NCBI RefSeq assembly: GCF_014647415.1
Contig: NZ_BMPD01000002.1
Span: forward strand, 586,324-650,323
Direction of reading: 5' to 3'
Length of the DNA: 64,000 nucleotides
DNA from: Haloarcula sebkhae
Lineage (GTDB): Archaea > Halobacteriota > Halobacteria > Halobacteriales > Haloarculaceae
The stretch's first letter is position 1. Every line of letters starts with the position of its first letter. The position numbers and the translations under genes were made by a program. The notes under the pieces were generated by a model, which was not told where the DNA came from, did no database searches, and saw only the letters and a list, made by a program, of their open reading frames with translations. Below are positions 51,526 through 60,259 of this stretch, in pieces.

Positions 51526-51908
51526 CTGAATCCGCACAAGACGGCGAATACGACGCGTGGCTCGACAGCATCGAATCGGACAACGGCTACTACCTCGAAT
51601 GTTCGAACGGCCACGGCTGGCTGCCGCCCCGGCGGGTGTGCCCGCGCTGTCACGACCAGGACCTCTCGGAGGTCGACCTACCGGAGTCCGGCGAAATCGC
51701 GAGCCACACGACGATCACGGTCCCGACGCCGCAGTTCGAGGACGACGCGCCCTACGTCACCGCTATCGCCGACTTCGGACCGGTTTCGGTCACGGGGCTG
51801 GTCCGTGACGTGGACCCCGACGACGTCTCCATCGGCGACGTAGTCGGCCTCGATGTCGGCGAGCGCGTAACGACCGGGGAGAGAGCGGTCGTGTTCCGAC
51901 CGCGCTGA
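51522..51908 (+). CDS. OB-fold/zinc-ribbon (DUF35) partner of the thiolase
   Basis: A 128-residue partner protein with Cys27, Cys40 and Cys43 of a zinc ribbon and an OB fold (GEIASHTTITVPTPQF, VTAIADFGPVSVTGLV, VGLDVGERVTTGERAVVF). It pairs with the preceding thiolase as the 19.0 kb gene does with its own. The starts and stops overlap, so expression is coupled. Confidence 0.88.
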   Translation: MTESAQDGEYDAWLDSIESDNGYYLECSNGHGWLPPRRVCPRCHDQDLSEVDLPESGEIASHTTITVPTPQFEDDAPYVTAIADFGPVSVTGLVRDVDPDDVSIGDVVGLDVGERVTTGERAVVFRPR

Positions 51909-51911
51909 GGC

Positions 51912-52853
51912 TCAGTTCTCGACTGTTACCGACGTCACTCTGTCACGGACCACGTCGACGAACTCACCGGGATGTTCGACGTGGGGCAGAAGCAGCGAAT
52001 CGCCGAACACGACGAGCATCGCGTCCGCCTGCTCGGCCAGGTCACGACCCTTCGAGAGCGGCGTGATGTCGGCGTCCTCACCCCAGACCAGCGTTACGGG
52101 CACGTCGAGGCCGGCCAGTGTTTCGCCGAGGTCGTCTTCCGGGTCGAGGAAGCCGGAGACGAACGACGCCGGCGCGAATCGCGCACCGGGCTGGTGGCCG
52201 CTCTGCCACTCGTAGTCGACGACTTCCTCGGTGAGGTTGTCCATGTCGTAGTAGCCGTGGTCGGCGTGGAAGTGCCGGATAGAAGGCTTCGAGACGGTGA
52301 GGTTGTAGATGGCCTCGCCGATGACGGGGGCGCGCAGGAGCGAGCGGAGCCAGACGGTGCGATTCCCCATCGAACTGTCCGTCGGGCAGACGAGGACGAG
52401 TTCCTTCACGTTGACCTCCTGTGCCGCGCTGGCGGCGTAGGCCCCAGTCAGTGACGACGCGACGACAGTCGCGTCGGTGGTGTTGTCCTCGATAAAGTCC
52501 CGTACAAAGGCCGTGTACAGCGATGCCGAGTACAGCAGCGGCGGCCGGTCCGTCTGCCCGAAGCCCGGCAGATCCGGCGCGATGACGTGGTAATCCTCCG
52601 CCAGCGTGTCGAACACCGTATGGAACTCGTGGCTGCTGGCAGCGGCGTTGATGCCGTGGAACAACACGAGGTCCGGGTCCGACGGGTCGCCGGCCTCGGT
52701 GTACGCGATATCGAACCCGCGCCAGCGGTACGTCCCCTGTTCCCCGTCGAGCATCGGTTCGAACGCGCCGGCCCGCGACTGCAGCACGCGGTTGGCAGCG
52801 GCTGTCGCACCGACCGCACCGACGACTGCACCGAGCGCCTTGCGGAGTTTCAT
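51912..52853 (-). CDS. alpha/beta-fold hydrolase
   Basis: A 313-residue hydrolase. The N terminus is a hydrophobic helix (AVVGAVGATAAANRVLQ) that may anchor it; the core has LVLFHGINAAASSHEFHTVFDTLAEDYHVIAPDLPGFGQTDRP and a C-terminal HVEHPGEF His. The nucleophile elbow reads VVASSLTGA rather than the usual GxSxG, so the nucleophile and activity are unsure. A TATA-like TGTATAAC lies about 30 bases before the start on the minus strand. It converges 3 bases past the OB-fold gene. Confidence 0.8.
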   Translation of the reverse strand: MKLRKALGAVVGAVGATAAANRVLQSRAGAFEPMLDGEQGTYRWRGFDIAYTEAGDPSDPDLVLFHGINAAASSHEFHTVFDTLAEDYHVIAPDLPGFGQTDRPPLLYSASLYTAFVRDFIEDNTTDATVVASSLTGAYAASAAQEVNVKELVLVCPTDSSMGNRTVWLRSLLRAPVIGEAIYNLTVSKPSIRHFHADHGYYDMDNLTEEVVDYEWQSGHQPGARFAPASFVSGFLDPEDDLGETLAGLDVPVTLVWGEDADITPLSKGRDLAEQADAMLVVFGDSLLLPHVEHPGEFVDVVRDRVTSVTVEN

Positions 52854-52960
52854 ACTGATGACTTGGGGCCCCGAGTATGTTATACATGCTGGACGAGCGG
52901 TAGATGGCTGTCGCTATCGGCCCGGGCAAACGTGGTTCCGTAAACGCGACAGCCCCGGAC

Positions 52961-54019
52961 TTAGCTCCCGTCGCGAGGCTCGTCGAGGCACTCCCGGAGC
53001 GGCGCGAGGACCTCGTCGACGACCGTGTATGGGTCAGTGTGGCGCTCGATGACGGCGTCGACGTACTGCTCGATACCGCCGCGGCGGTCGAGTTCGTCGA
53101 CCAGTAGCTCGTTGGCGTCCTCCCGAAGCAGGGTTCGGATTTCGGCGGCGAATCGCTCCCGTGCCTGTCCCTCACGTCGGCCGGTTCGGTCCAGATACTC
53201 GCCGTGGTCGGCCAGCGTGTTCAGGAAGTCCTCGACGCCTTCGCCCCGATTGGCAACCGTCTCTACGATAGGGGGGTCCCACGTCTCCGTCTCGTCGTCC
53301 ACAGCATCGGCGTCGTCGGTGGCCGCGTCGTCACTGTCACCGGCGAGTTCGGTCGCGCCGTGATGGCCGGAGTTCGGCCGGCCGCTCTGTCCCTGAAGCA
53401 TCTCTCGGAGCTGCTGGACGGTCCGGTCGGCCCCGTCGAGGTCGGCCTTGTTGACTACGAACACGTCGCCTATTTCGAGGATACCGGCCTTAAGCATCTG
53501 TACGTCGTCGCCGCTACCCGGCGGCACGAGTACGGCGACGGTGTCAGCAGTGCGGACGATGTCGACCTCGTTCTGGCCAGCGCCGACCGTCTCGACGATG
53601 ATCTTGTCCTTGCCGAACGCGTCCAGCGCGGTCACGGCGTCGGTCGTCGCCGTCGACAGCCCGCCGAGGGACCCACGCGCGGACATCGACCGGAAGAACA
53701 TGTCCATGTCGCCCGCGTTCGAGGCCATTCGTATCCGGTCGCCCAGCACCGCGCCGCCCGAGAACGGTGACGACGGATCAATGGCGATGACACCGACAGT
53801 CAGTCCCTGCTCGCGGTAGGTCGCCGCAACCTTGTCGACCAGCGTGGACTTGCCCGCGCCGGGACTGCCAGTGACACCGATAACGTCGGCTGTTCCGGTG
53901 TGCTGGTGCAGGTCGGAGATTATCTCCCGATACCCCGGCGAGCGGTTCTCTATCTTCGTGATGACCCTGGCGAGGGCGCTGTGCTTGCCCGCGAGCAGGT
54001 CAGCGACGAGATCGCTCAT
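52961..54019 (-). CDS. meaB: methylmalonyl-CoA mutase-associated GTPase MeaB
   Basis: A 352-residue G3E-family GTPase that loads or protects the B12 cofactor of methylmalonyl-CoA mutase. P-loop GSPGAGKST (51-59), DPSSPFSGGAVLGDRIRM, FRSMSARGSLGGLS, GAGQNEVDI and NKADLDGADR are diagnostic. An acid-rich stretch (about 230-260) is an insertion typical of halophiles. Its start overlaps the end of the upstream B12-binding gene by 4 bases. Confidence 0.93.
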   Translation of the reverse strand: MSDLVADLLAGKHSALARVITKIENRSPGYREIISDLHQHTGTADVIGVTGSPGAGKSTLVDKVAATYREQGLTVGVIAIDPSSPFSGGAVLGDRIRMASNAGDMDMFFRSMSARGSLGGLSTATTDAVTALDAFGKDKIIVETVGAGQNEVDIVRTADTVAVLVPPGSGDDVQMLKAGILEIGDVFVVNKADLDGADRTVQQLREMLQGQSGRPNSGHHGATELAGDSDDAATDDADAVDDETETWDPPIVETVANRGEGVEDFLNTLADHGEYLDRTGRREGQARERFAAEIRTLLREDANELLVDELDRRGGIEQYVDAVIERHTDPYTVVDEVLAPLRECLDEPRDGS

Positions 54020-54438
54020 CGCTCGGGCGCGTTCTCGTGGATGTAGTCGATCATCTCCTCCATCGACGCACCCGGACCGAAGATTTCGTCGACGCCCTGC
54101 CCGCGAAGTTCCTCCTGATCGTCATCCGGGACAATGCCGCCGACGAGGATGAGCCGGTCGTCGAACGCGTCGTACTCCTTCAGCCCGTCGAGAATCTTCG
54201 GGACGAGCGTGTTATGAGCCCCTGAGAGGATGGAGATACCGACGACATCCACGTCCTCCTGCACGGCGGCCTGCACAACCTCGTCGGGCGCTCGATGGAG
54301 CCCCGAGTAAATCACTTCGAAGCCGGCGTCACGGAGCGCCCGCGCGATGACATGTGCGCCCCGGTCGTGACCGTCGAGTCCGACTTTCGCCACCAGACAC
54401 CTGATGGTCCGTTCCGTCTGCTCCTGCTCGACACTCAT
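54016..54438 (-). CDS. mcmA2: methylmalonyl-CoA mutase cobalamin-binding subunit
   Basis: A 140-residue stand-alone B12-binding domain. Asp22-x-His24-x-x-Gly27 in LDGHDRGAHV gives the lower axial ligand, with SILSGAHNTLVPKILDGL and VGGIVPDDD also typical of the C-terminal part of methylmalonyl-CoA mutase. In haloarchaea the mutase is split into a large catalytic and a small cobalamin subunit; the large one is not in this window. The start is the ATG at 54438, at which similarity begins. Together with pccB/pccX this implies propionyl-CoA use. Confidence 0.93.
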   Translation of the reverse strand: MSVEQEQTERTIRCLVAKVGLDGHDRGAHVIARALRDAGFEVIYSGLHRAPDEVVQAAVQEDVDVVGISILSGAHNTLVPKILDGLKEYDAFDDRLILVGGIVPDDDQEELRGQGVDEIFGPGASMEEMIDYIHENAPER

Positions 54439-54711
54439 GGCAGTACGTACCGCGCGGTGTGTTTTCATTCTTGCCCTATTCATCATGACTTATCTCGGGG
54501 CAAGTGCTCCTCTGAGCAAGAGGCCTGTAAACAATTACCACTACCTTGGTCGTGGGAAACAGCGGTCTCCCGACTATTCGGTTTCACGTCCGATATAGCC
54601 CACAGAGGTCGTATTGCGTGAGCGAAACGGCCAAGTACACACTCACAGACTCCGAGTGAGGTATTCCAGAGAACGACAATTCTAAGTTCGCTGCTAGCGG
54701 CGTTTCCACCA
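54439..54711. other. intergenic region
   Basis: 273 bases between divergent transcripts, AT-richer near 54520-54560. Nothing clear is present besides a weak TATA-like ATTCTAAGTT at about 54680 for the GT2. I see no gene. Confidence 0.5.
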
Positions 54712-55386
54712 GTGCGAACAGTCGCCGTCATCCCCGCGTACAACGAGTCGAGCACCATCGGGTCGGTGATCGACGGAACGAGCCGCTACGTTGACGAGGT
54801 CGTCGTCGTCGACGACGGGTCGTCGGACGATACCGCGGCAATCGCCCGGGAGCACGGCGCACACGTCGTCACACACGTCTTTAACACCGGTGTCGGTGGG
54901 GCCGTCAGGACGGGGTACCAGTACGCGATCCGCCACGGCTACGACTTCGTCGTGCAGGTCGACGCCGATGGCCAGCACGACCCGGAGAAGATTCCAACCC
55001 TGCTGGACCACGCCGAGGACGCGGACATGGTCATCGGCAGCCGCTACCTGAACGAGAGCATCGACGACTACCCGCTCATCAGGCGGCTGGGAATCACGTT
55101 CTTCACGACCGTCGTACGGAGGCTCGGCGGCATCGATATCACCGACGTGACGAGCGGCTTCCGCGTCTACCGCGTGTCGGCACTACAAGATATCCTCCAC
55201 CGCTCGGACAACCACTGGGCGGTCGAACAGACGCTCGATGCGGCCCAGCGCGGCCAGCGAATCGAAGAGGTATCGATAGAGATGCCGATCCGGGACGAGG
55301 GCGAGTCGCAGTTCAGCCTCGACACGCTCGTGCTCTACCCGCTCCGGATGACTGACACGGTGTTTCGCGTCCTCCTCTTTCGCTAA
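54712..55386 (+). CDS. family 2 glycosyltransferase (dolichyl-phosphate-sugar synthase-like)
   Basis: A 224-residue GT2 with VAVIPAYNESSTIGSVID, VVVVDDGSSDDTAAIA, VDADGQHDPE and VTSGFRVYR, which are the standard polyprenyl-phosphate sugar synthase motifs. It lacks membrane helices. The GTG start at 54712 is preferred because family similarity begins there. The next gene follows 2 bases later and is DUF2304, a common neighbour of these GT2 enzymes. Confidence 0.88.
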   Translation: MRTVAVIPAYNESSTIGSVIDGTSRYVDEVVVVDDGSSDDTAAIAREHGAHVVTHVFNTGVGGAVRTGYQYAIRHGYDFVVQVDADGQHDPEKIPTLLDHAEDADMVIGSRYLNESIDDYPLIRRLGITFFTTVVRRLGGIDITDVTSGFRVYRVSALQDILHRSDNHWAVEQTLDAAQRGQRIEEVSIEMPIRDEGESQFSLDTLVLYPLRMTDTVFRVLLFR

Positions 55387-55388
55387 CT

Positions 55389-55775
55389 ATGGTCTTTGGA
55401 TTCGACTACTCACTGGTCAATCTCCTGTCGCTGGTCGTCGGCCTGGCCTTCCTCGCGAACGGCTACATCATCGTCCGAAGCGAACGCGAATCACTAGAAC
55501 TGTTCGTGATGTCGCTGCTGCTCGGCACGGGACTCATCGTCGTCGCCATCGTCCCCAACGTGTTCGAGATCGTGGCGCGGCTGCTCGGTCTGGAGTGGAA
55601 AGCCCGGGCCATCCTCGTCATCTCGAACCTGACGCTGTTCGTCGCGGTGACGTACCTGCTCAACCGTATCGGGCACATGTACGACCGGCTGTCGCGGCTG
55701 AACGAGGAGCTGAGCCTTCTTCGGAGCGAACTGGAGGAACACCAGCTACGGACCGAGGACGAGCAGGATGACTGA
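55389..55775 (+). CDS. DUF2304 membrane protein
   Basis: A 128-residue protein with three membrane helices (about 10-25, 38-55, 65-90) and a coiled-coil tail (MYDRLSRLNEELSLLRSELEEHQL). DUF2304 proteins sit beside dolichyl-type GT2 genes and may anchor or activate the transferase in the membrane. The last eight bases overlap the deacetylase start. Confidence 0.82.
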   Translation: MVFGFDYSLVNLLSLVVGLAFLANGYIIVRSERESLELFVMSLLLGTGLIVVAIVPNVFEIVARLLGLEWKARAILVISNLTLFVAVTYLLNRIGHMYDRLSRLNEELSLLRSELEEHQLRTEDEQDD

Positions 55776-56625
55776 CCGTGCGGTACTGTCGATAGATTTC
55801 GAGCTGTTCACGCAGACGCCGGCGTACCGGAGCGCGTCGGGGACGACCGACCGCGACGGTGTCGGCCTCGATGGTGGCCGGTTTTTCAGGGAGACACTCG
55901 CAAAACACGACGCGGATTCGACCGCGTTCGTAGTGTCGTCAGTCGCCCAATCTCATCCCGACGCTGTGCGAGCGCTCGCTGACGCGGGTATAGAGATCGC
56001 CTCGCACACGCACACACACCAGTTGCTCTCTGATATCGACAGTGAGGAGCGACGGGTGGAGTTATCCCAGTCGAAGGACGTGCTGGAGCGAGTCACAGAC
56101 GAGCGGGTCTCCGGGTTCCGCGCGCCTGCCTTTGACATCACCGACGACCACTTCGACCTGCTTGCCGATATCGGGTACACGTACGACTCTAGCGTCGTCT
56201 CAAGCCGGTCGATTCCGGGGTGGTACGGCGGCGAGTACGACCTCCACGAACCTGTCCCGGCGACGGCAGTCCACCTGGACGCACCGGACAGCATTACTGA
56301 GTTCCCGGCGAGCGTCATGCCGGGCCTGCAGCTGCCCCTCACCGGGACCTGGATCCGGTTTTTCGGCCCGCGATACACGATTCTGGGCATGAAGCTACTG
56401 GCCCGTCAGGGCATCACGCCGATGCTGTACGTCCATCCGTGGGAACTGGTGGACCTACCGGCCGTCGAGGGGGTGCCGACGCGGGTGTACGTCAGGACCG
56501 GCGACTGGATGCGACGGGCCGTCGAACGGATTCTACAGCAGGACTTCGAGTTCACGACCGCACGGGCCGTTCTGGAGGACGGTGAAACAGCCGCGACACG
56601 GCTCCACAGGGGCGAGACGCCGTGA
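55768..56625 (+). CDS. polysaccharide deacetylase-like protein
   Basis: A 285-residue NodB-fold protein. The metal Asp is in LSIDFELFTQTP, the histidines in EIASHTHTHQLLSDI, and a later acid motif in GFRAPAFDITDDHFDLL; PMLYVHPWEL supplies the last His. Such enzymes remove acyl groups from amino sugars. There is no signal peptide, so it would act inside on a nucleotide- or lipid-linked sugar. The gene overlaps both neighbours. Confidence 0.85.
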   Translation: MTDRAVLSIDFELFTQTPAYRSASGTTDRDGVGLDGGRFFRETLAKHDADSTAFVVSSVAQSHPDAVRALADAGIEIASHTHTHQLLSDIDSEERRVELSQSKDVLERVTDERVSGFRAPAFDITDDHFDLLADIGYTYDSSVVSSRSIPGWYGGEYDLHEPVPATAVHLDAPDSITEFPASVMPGLQLPLTGTWIRFFGPRYTILGMKLLARQGITPMLYVHPWELVDLPAVEGVPTRVYVRTGDWMRRAVERILQQDFEFTTARAVLEDGETAATRLHRGETP

Positions 56626-57644
56626 CGAACCGGGCTCGTGATCTGGGGATCACGGTCGCCCAGTACGGACTCGCCGTCGTTGCGCTAGCGTGGCTGCTCA
56701 CGCAGTTCGACATCGCCAGCGCGATCGACCTACTCGCCGGCGTCGAGACCGAAGCGGTGCTCGCGATCGTTGTCGTCAGCGTTCTTGGCATCTGTGGCCG
56801 AGCCTACACATGGCACGCGGTGATGACCCCACTCGCGCCCGCTCGGTTCCGGACCGCCGCCGGGACGACGCTCATCGTGAACTTCGTCAACCAGTTGCTC
56901 CCGTCGCGGCTCTCCGGGCGGCTGGCCGCGCCGTTCGTCCTCCGGAGCCAGACCGGAATGGCCTACAGCGACGCCGCAGCCGCCTCAGCGCTTCACACCG
57001 CCATCTTCGCGCTATACTATGGCGTGGCGGCGACCGCAGGGCTCGTGCTGGCGATTCCACTGCTCCGGCTCGAACTCCTCATGCTGCTGGCGCTCGCGAC
57101 GAGCCTGTACTTCGTGGCCGGTCTGACGGTACTGTTTGGCGGCCTCAACCTCGCCTATCTGGACCGGCTTATCGGCTGGCTGTCCGGGGTGGCGGTCCGG
57201 GTTCCGCGCGTCGGTGAGGCACTCGCGTCGCAGCTCGACGGCCTGCTCGAATTCACCGACAGCTCAACCACGACATTTCGGTCACTGGTGAGCGAGCCAG
57301 CAGTGTGGCTACGCTACGCAGTCGGCTGGGCCGTCGACCTCGTCCTCGCGCCCGGCGTCCGCGTGGGCTTGCTGCTGGGGAGTTTCGGCGCCGGGTTCGA
57401 ACCGCTGGTCGCGTTGCCGCTGTATCTTCTGGTCGCGTACACCGTGACGCTCCTGCCGTTGACGCCCGGCGGGATCGGTGTTGCCGAAGCGACGGCGACG
57501 GCGGTGTTCGTCGCGCTGGGCATCCCAGCGGAAGTCATCATCCCCATCATCTTCGTCGACCGGTTCCTGAGTATCTACCTGCCGTCGCTCGCGGGCTGGT
57601 ATCCCTCTGTTCGACTCGACGTCACGTCACTGACGACAGAATAG
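56622..57644 (+). CDS. flippase-like membrane protein (LPG synthase/AglR-type family)
   Basis: A 340-residue protein with about eight membrane helices. NFVNQLLPSRLSGRLAAPFVLRSQTGM (about 88-114) and the C-terminal VTLLPLTPGGIGVAEATATAVFVALGIP are signature segments of the lysylphosphatidylglycerol synthase transmembrane family. In archaea these are linked to flipping or handling of polyprenyl-linked sugars. The start GTG overlaps the deacetylase stop. Confidence 0.82.
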   Translation: MTNRARDLGITVAQYGLAVVALAWLLTQFDIASAIDLLAGVETEAVLAIVVVSVLGICGRAYTWHAVMTPLAPARFRTAAGTTLIVNFVNQLLPSRLSGRLAAPFVLRSQTGMAYSDAAAASALHTAIFALYYGVAATAGLVLAIPLLRLELLMLLALATSLYFVAGLTVLFGGLNLAYLDRLIGWLSGVAVRVPRVGEALASQLDGLLEFTDSSTTTFRSLVSEPAVWLRYAVGWAVDLVLAPGVRVGLLLGSFGAGFEPLVALPLYLLVAYTVTLLPLTPGGIGVAEATATAVFVALGIPAEVIIPIIFVDRFLSIYLPSLAGWYPSVRLDVTSLTTE

Positions 57645-57673
57645 CGGCCCGAGAGAGTCACGTCAAGACGGAC

Positions 57674-59461
57674 TCAGAACGGCGGATGGCGGCTCGTGTC
57701 GCACTCGCCGTCACGTTCCAGAATAAGGGTGTACTGGTTCGCTGCGAGTTCCTGCTCGTCGGCGAACTGGTCCGTATGTGGGACGACGCCGAGCCGGAGC
57801 AGGTCGGTGAACGAGCCGGGCGTCGGTCGCTGGGGCACGAAGTTCGGCGGCCGCTCCCCGAACTCGGCGACGATTCGGTAGTTGTACTCCTCGTTCAGGA
57901 GGCTCCGGAGATAGGTGGCCTGTGCGTCGCCGTTCCGGTAGTAGGTGTCCTCCTTGAGATACAGCAGATCCCGGTACCCGATCTGGATGTATCGGGGGCA
58001 CGCCATCGCTTCCTCCGCCTCCGAGTCCTGGCCGGCGACGTGTCGAGCGGTCAGCGAGTGCGGGACGGCGGTGTCCTGAACGTGGACGCGGTACGTCTCC
58101 ACCACGTCTCCGTCGTCGCTGTTGTCTTCGAGCCACGCTGTCGCTTCGTCCCGGGGCATCGACGCAAACTGTGCTGTCCCAACGCTGGCGTAAACGGCCG
58201 TCGTCACCAGCAAGATAGCCATCACCGGCCGCGCCAGAGACGACGAGCGTTCACGGAGGGTCACCAGTCGTCCGCCGACGAGCAAGGCAATGAGCGGGAA
58301 CGTCGGAAGGAGGTGGTGCACCCGGAAGTCGTGCCACTGGGAGAACATCGCGATATAGGCCACCAGTCCCGTCAGGACGAGGACAGTGCCGTGGACGCCG
58401 GAACTGCGGTCACGCAACGTAGCGACAGTTGCCACGACGCTGGCGGCGGCCGCGGTAACCAGCGGCAGTCCCAGCGCGCTGAAATAGCCCCGCAGGAACC
58501 ACCACCACATCGGGGCGTCGGGACCCGTTGGGTGGCTCATCCGCGAGGTCGAGCCGCCGAACACCCGCTCGATGAACGGTTCGGCCCCTGCCACGAGCGC
58601 GGTCGGGAACCCGAGCACGATCATGGCGAAGCCGAGCAGTGCGCCACTCAGCAGGAGCTTCGGCCGGTACAGCGTCTCCGTCAGCGGCGCGTCAGTAGCA
58701 TGGGCACGCAGCAGGAAGGCGACGCCGATAAGCAGGATGACCGGCGCAGCCGTCAGTTTGAACGCAATAGCCACGCCGCCGGCAGCGCTCGCTGCCAGAA
58801 ACAGCGTTCCGTCGTCGGTCTGGACGTACCTGACCAGCAGATACAGCGCAAGGAGGACGAACACCAGCGCCGGCATGTCCTCGCCGGCCTCCTTCGAGAT
58901 GGTGAGGAAGCCGAAAGTCAGCGAGAGTACGACGGCCGAGAGCCGGCCGGCGTTGCGCCCCTCGATTGCGACGCCGAGGCGGTACGTGAGGTAGACGACA
59001 CAGAGCGCGGCAACGACGTTAGTTAGCCGGATAGAGACAAGGCTCCAGGTCCAGATCCACTCGGGGGTCCCGGCCCAGACCTCGTAGTGGCCGAACTCCC
59101 AGCCGGGGAAGGCAATCGTAGTGAACGCGCCGAGGTCCCCAATGAAAGCCGCAACGAGTACGACAGGGAGGATAGCCAGCGCATAGAGATATAGCGTCGC
59201 GCCGAACGGCGCTCGGCCCCACTCGATACCGGCCTTGAGTCCCTCGAAAGTCGGTTCTTCGAGGACCGACCCGTAGACGACCATCGCGTCGAGCAAGCGG
59301 CTGTACTCGTCCCGGGTCGCGAAGTTCGGGATGCGGTGCCAGAACCAGAACCCGACCATAACAGCCGACAGCAGGAGTACGTAGCGGAGGTACGGGTTGT
59401 CCCGGAGGTCCGCCCGTACCTGTTCGACAGCACGTCGGGGCAGTGACCGCCAGCCACTCAT
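57674..59461 (-). CDS. GT-C glycosyltransferase, family 39-like membrane protein
   Basis: A 595-residue protein with about ten membrane helices and an outer C-terminal part of about 130 residues. RDEYSRLLDAMVVYGSVLEEPTFEGLKAG (about 52-80) holds the DE acidic pair in the first outside loop, and GAEPFIERVFGG is a later conserved loop. It probably transfers a sugar from dolichyl-phosphate. It is close in type to the GT-C gene at 30.9 kb. It converges with the flippase gene. Confidence 0.8.
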   Translation of the reverse strand: MSGWRSLPRRAVEQVRADLRDNPYLRYVLLLSAVMVGFWFWHRIPNFATRDEYSRLLDAMVVYGSVLEEPTFEGLKAGIEWGRAPFGATLYLYALAILPVVLVAAFIGDLGAFTTIAFPGWEFGHYEVWAGTPEWIWTWSLVSIRLTNVVAALCVVYLTYRLGVAIEGRNAGRLSAVVLSLTFGFLTISKEAGEDMPALVFVLLALYLLVRYVQTDDGTLFLAASAAGGVAIAFKLTAAPVILLIGVAFLLRAHATDAPLTETLYRPKLLLSGALLGFAMIVLGFPTALVAGAEPFIERVFGGSTSRMSHPTGPDAPMWWWFLRGYFSALGLPLVTAAAASVVATVATLRDRSSGVHGTVLVLTGLVAYIAMFSQWHDFRVHHLLPTFPLIALLVGGRLVTLRERSSSLARPVMAILLVTTAVYASVGTAQFASMPRDEATAWLEDNSDDGDVVETYRVHVQDTAVPHSLTARHVAGQDSEAEEAMACPRYIQIGYRDLLYLKEDTYYRNGDAQATYLRSLLNEEYNYRIVAEFGERPPNFVPQRPTPGSFTDLLRLGVVPHTDQFADEQELAANQYTLILERDGECDTSRHPPF

Positions 59462-59503
59462 CGTGTCAGTGCTCCGGTGTGTGTGTTGAAAAGGCTGCCC
59501 TTC

Positions 59504-60190
59504 TCAGAAGTAGTCGGCATCGAACTCCCGGCGGAAGATGTAGTGATTGGCGTATCCCCGAACGTACTTGGCAAACAGTGAGAGGTACCCTTCGTCAGCC
59601 TCTCTACGCGCGGACGTGGCCACGCAGGAATCGGCGTCGTAGACGATTTGGCCGTAGTCTTTCATCCGCAGTGAGAGTTCCGTGTCCTCCATGAACGGGA
59701 TGTCCTCGTCAAAGCCGCCCACGGCCTCGAAGGCGTCGGCCCGGAAGCTACAGTTGAAGCCCGGTTGCTGGACGAAACCCAGCGGCCAGGACACCCGATA
59801 CCAGTAGTCCGACAGCAATTTGAACAGTACGCGGTGCTTGAGGCTGTCTTCGAGTGGCCGCGCGGGGCCACCGACCCCGATCACCTCGTCGTCAACGTAG
59901 TGCCTGAGATGCAGGCGGACCCAGTCCTCGGGAACCACCGTATCTGCATCGGTGAACAGCAGAATCGGCGCTGTCGCGGCTTCGGCTCCTCGATTCCTGG
60001 CGATTCCCGCCCCGCCTTCGTCGCACCGAACGACGGTGTCGACGAAGGGGGTGTCACGGGCCACCTGTTCCGTGCCGTCGTCGCCGCCGACTACGACGAT
60101 CAGTTCCACGGACTGTGACTCGAAGGGAGCCAGACAGCGGGCCAGCGACTCCGCCTCGTTGTAGGCCGGGACGATGACTGCGGCGTCCAT
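59504..60190 (-). CDS. family 2 glycosyltransferase
   Basis: A 228-residue GT2 with VIVPAYNEAESLARCLAPF, FTDADTVVPEDWV and AVGGFDEDIPFMEDTELSLRMKDYG, typical of inverting GT2 enzymes such as those of surface glycans. No membrane segment. Separated by 42 bases from the GT-C gene on the same strand, so it may be co-transcribed. Confidence 0.87.
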   Translation of the reverse strand: MDAAVIVPAYNEAESLARCLAPFESQSVELIVVVGGDDGTEQVARDTPFVDTVVRCDEGGAGIARNRGAEAATAPILLFTDADTVVPEDWVRLHLRHYVDDEVIGVGGPARPLEDSLKHRVLFKLLSDYWYRVSWPLGFVQQPGFNCSFRADAFEAVGGFDEDIPFMEDTELSLRMKDYGQIVYDADSCVATSARREADEGYLSLFAKYVRGYANHYIFRREFDADYF

Positions 60191-60259
60191 CTGAGCAGCA
60201 GGTACATCGTACAGACAGAAATAGCAAGCGATGCGACGGCCTGCCCGATGCTCAGGCGG

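Noticed and set aside
57305..59026. A 573-codon open frame antisense to the GT-C gene and the flippase end
   Set aside because: Low-complexity Arg/Gly/Gln composition without a domain; the opposite strands encode membrane proteins with family motifs.
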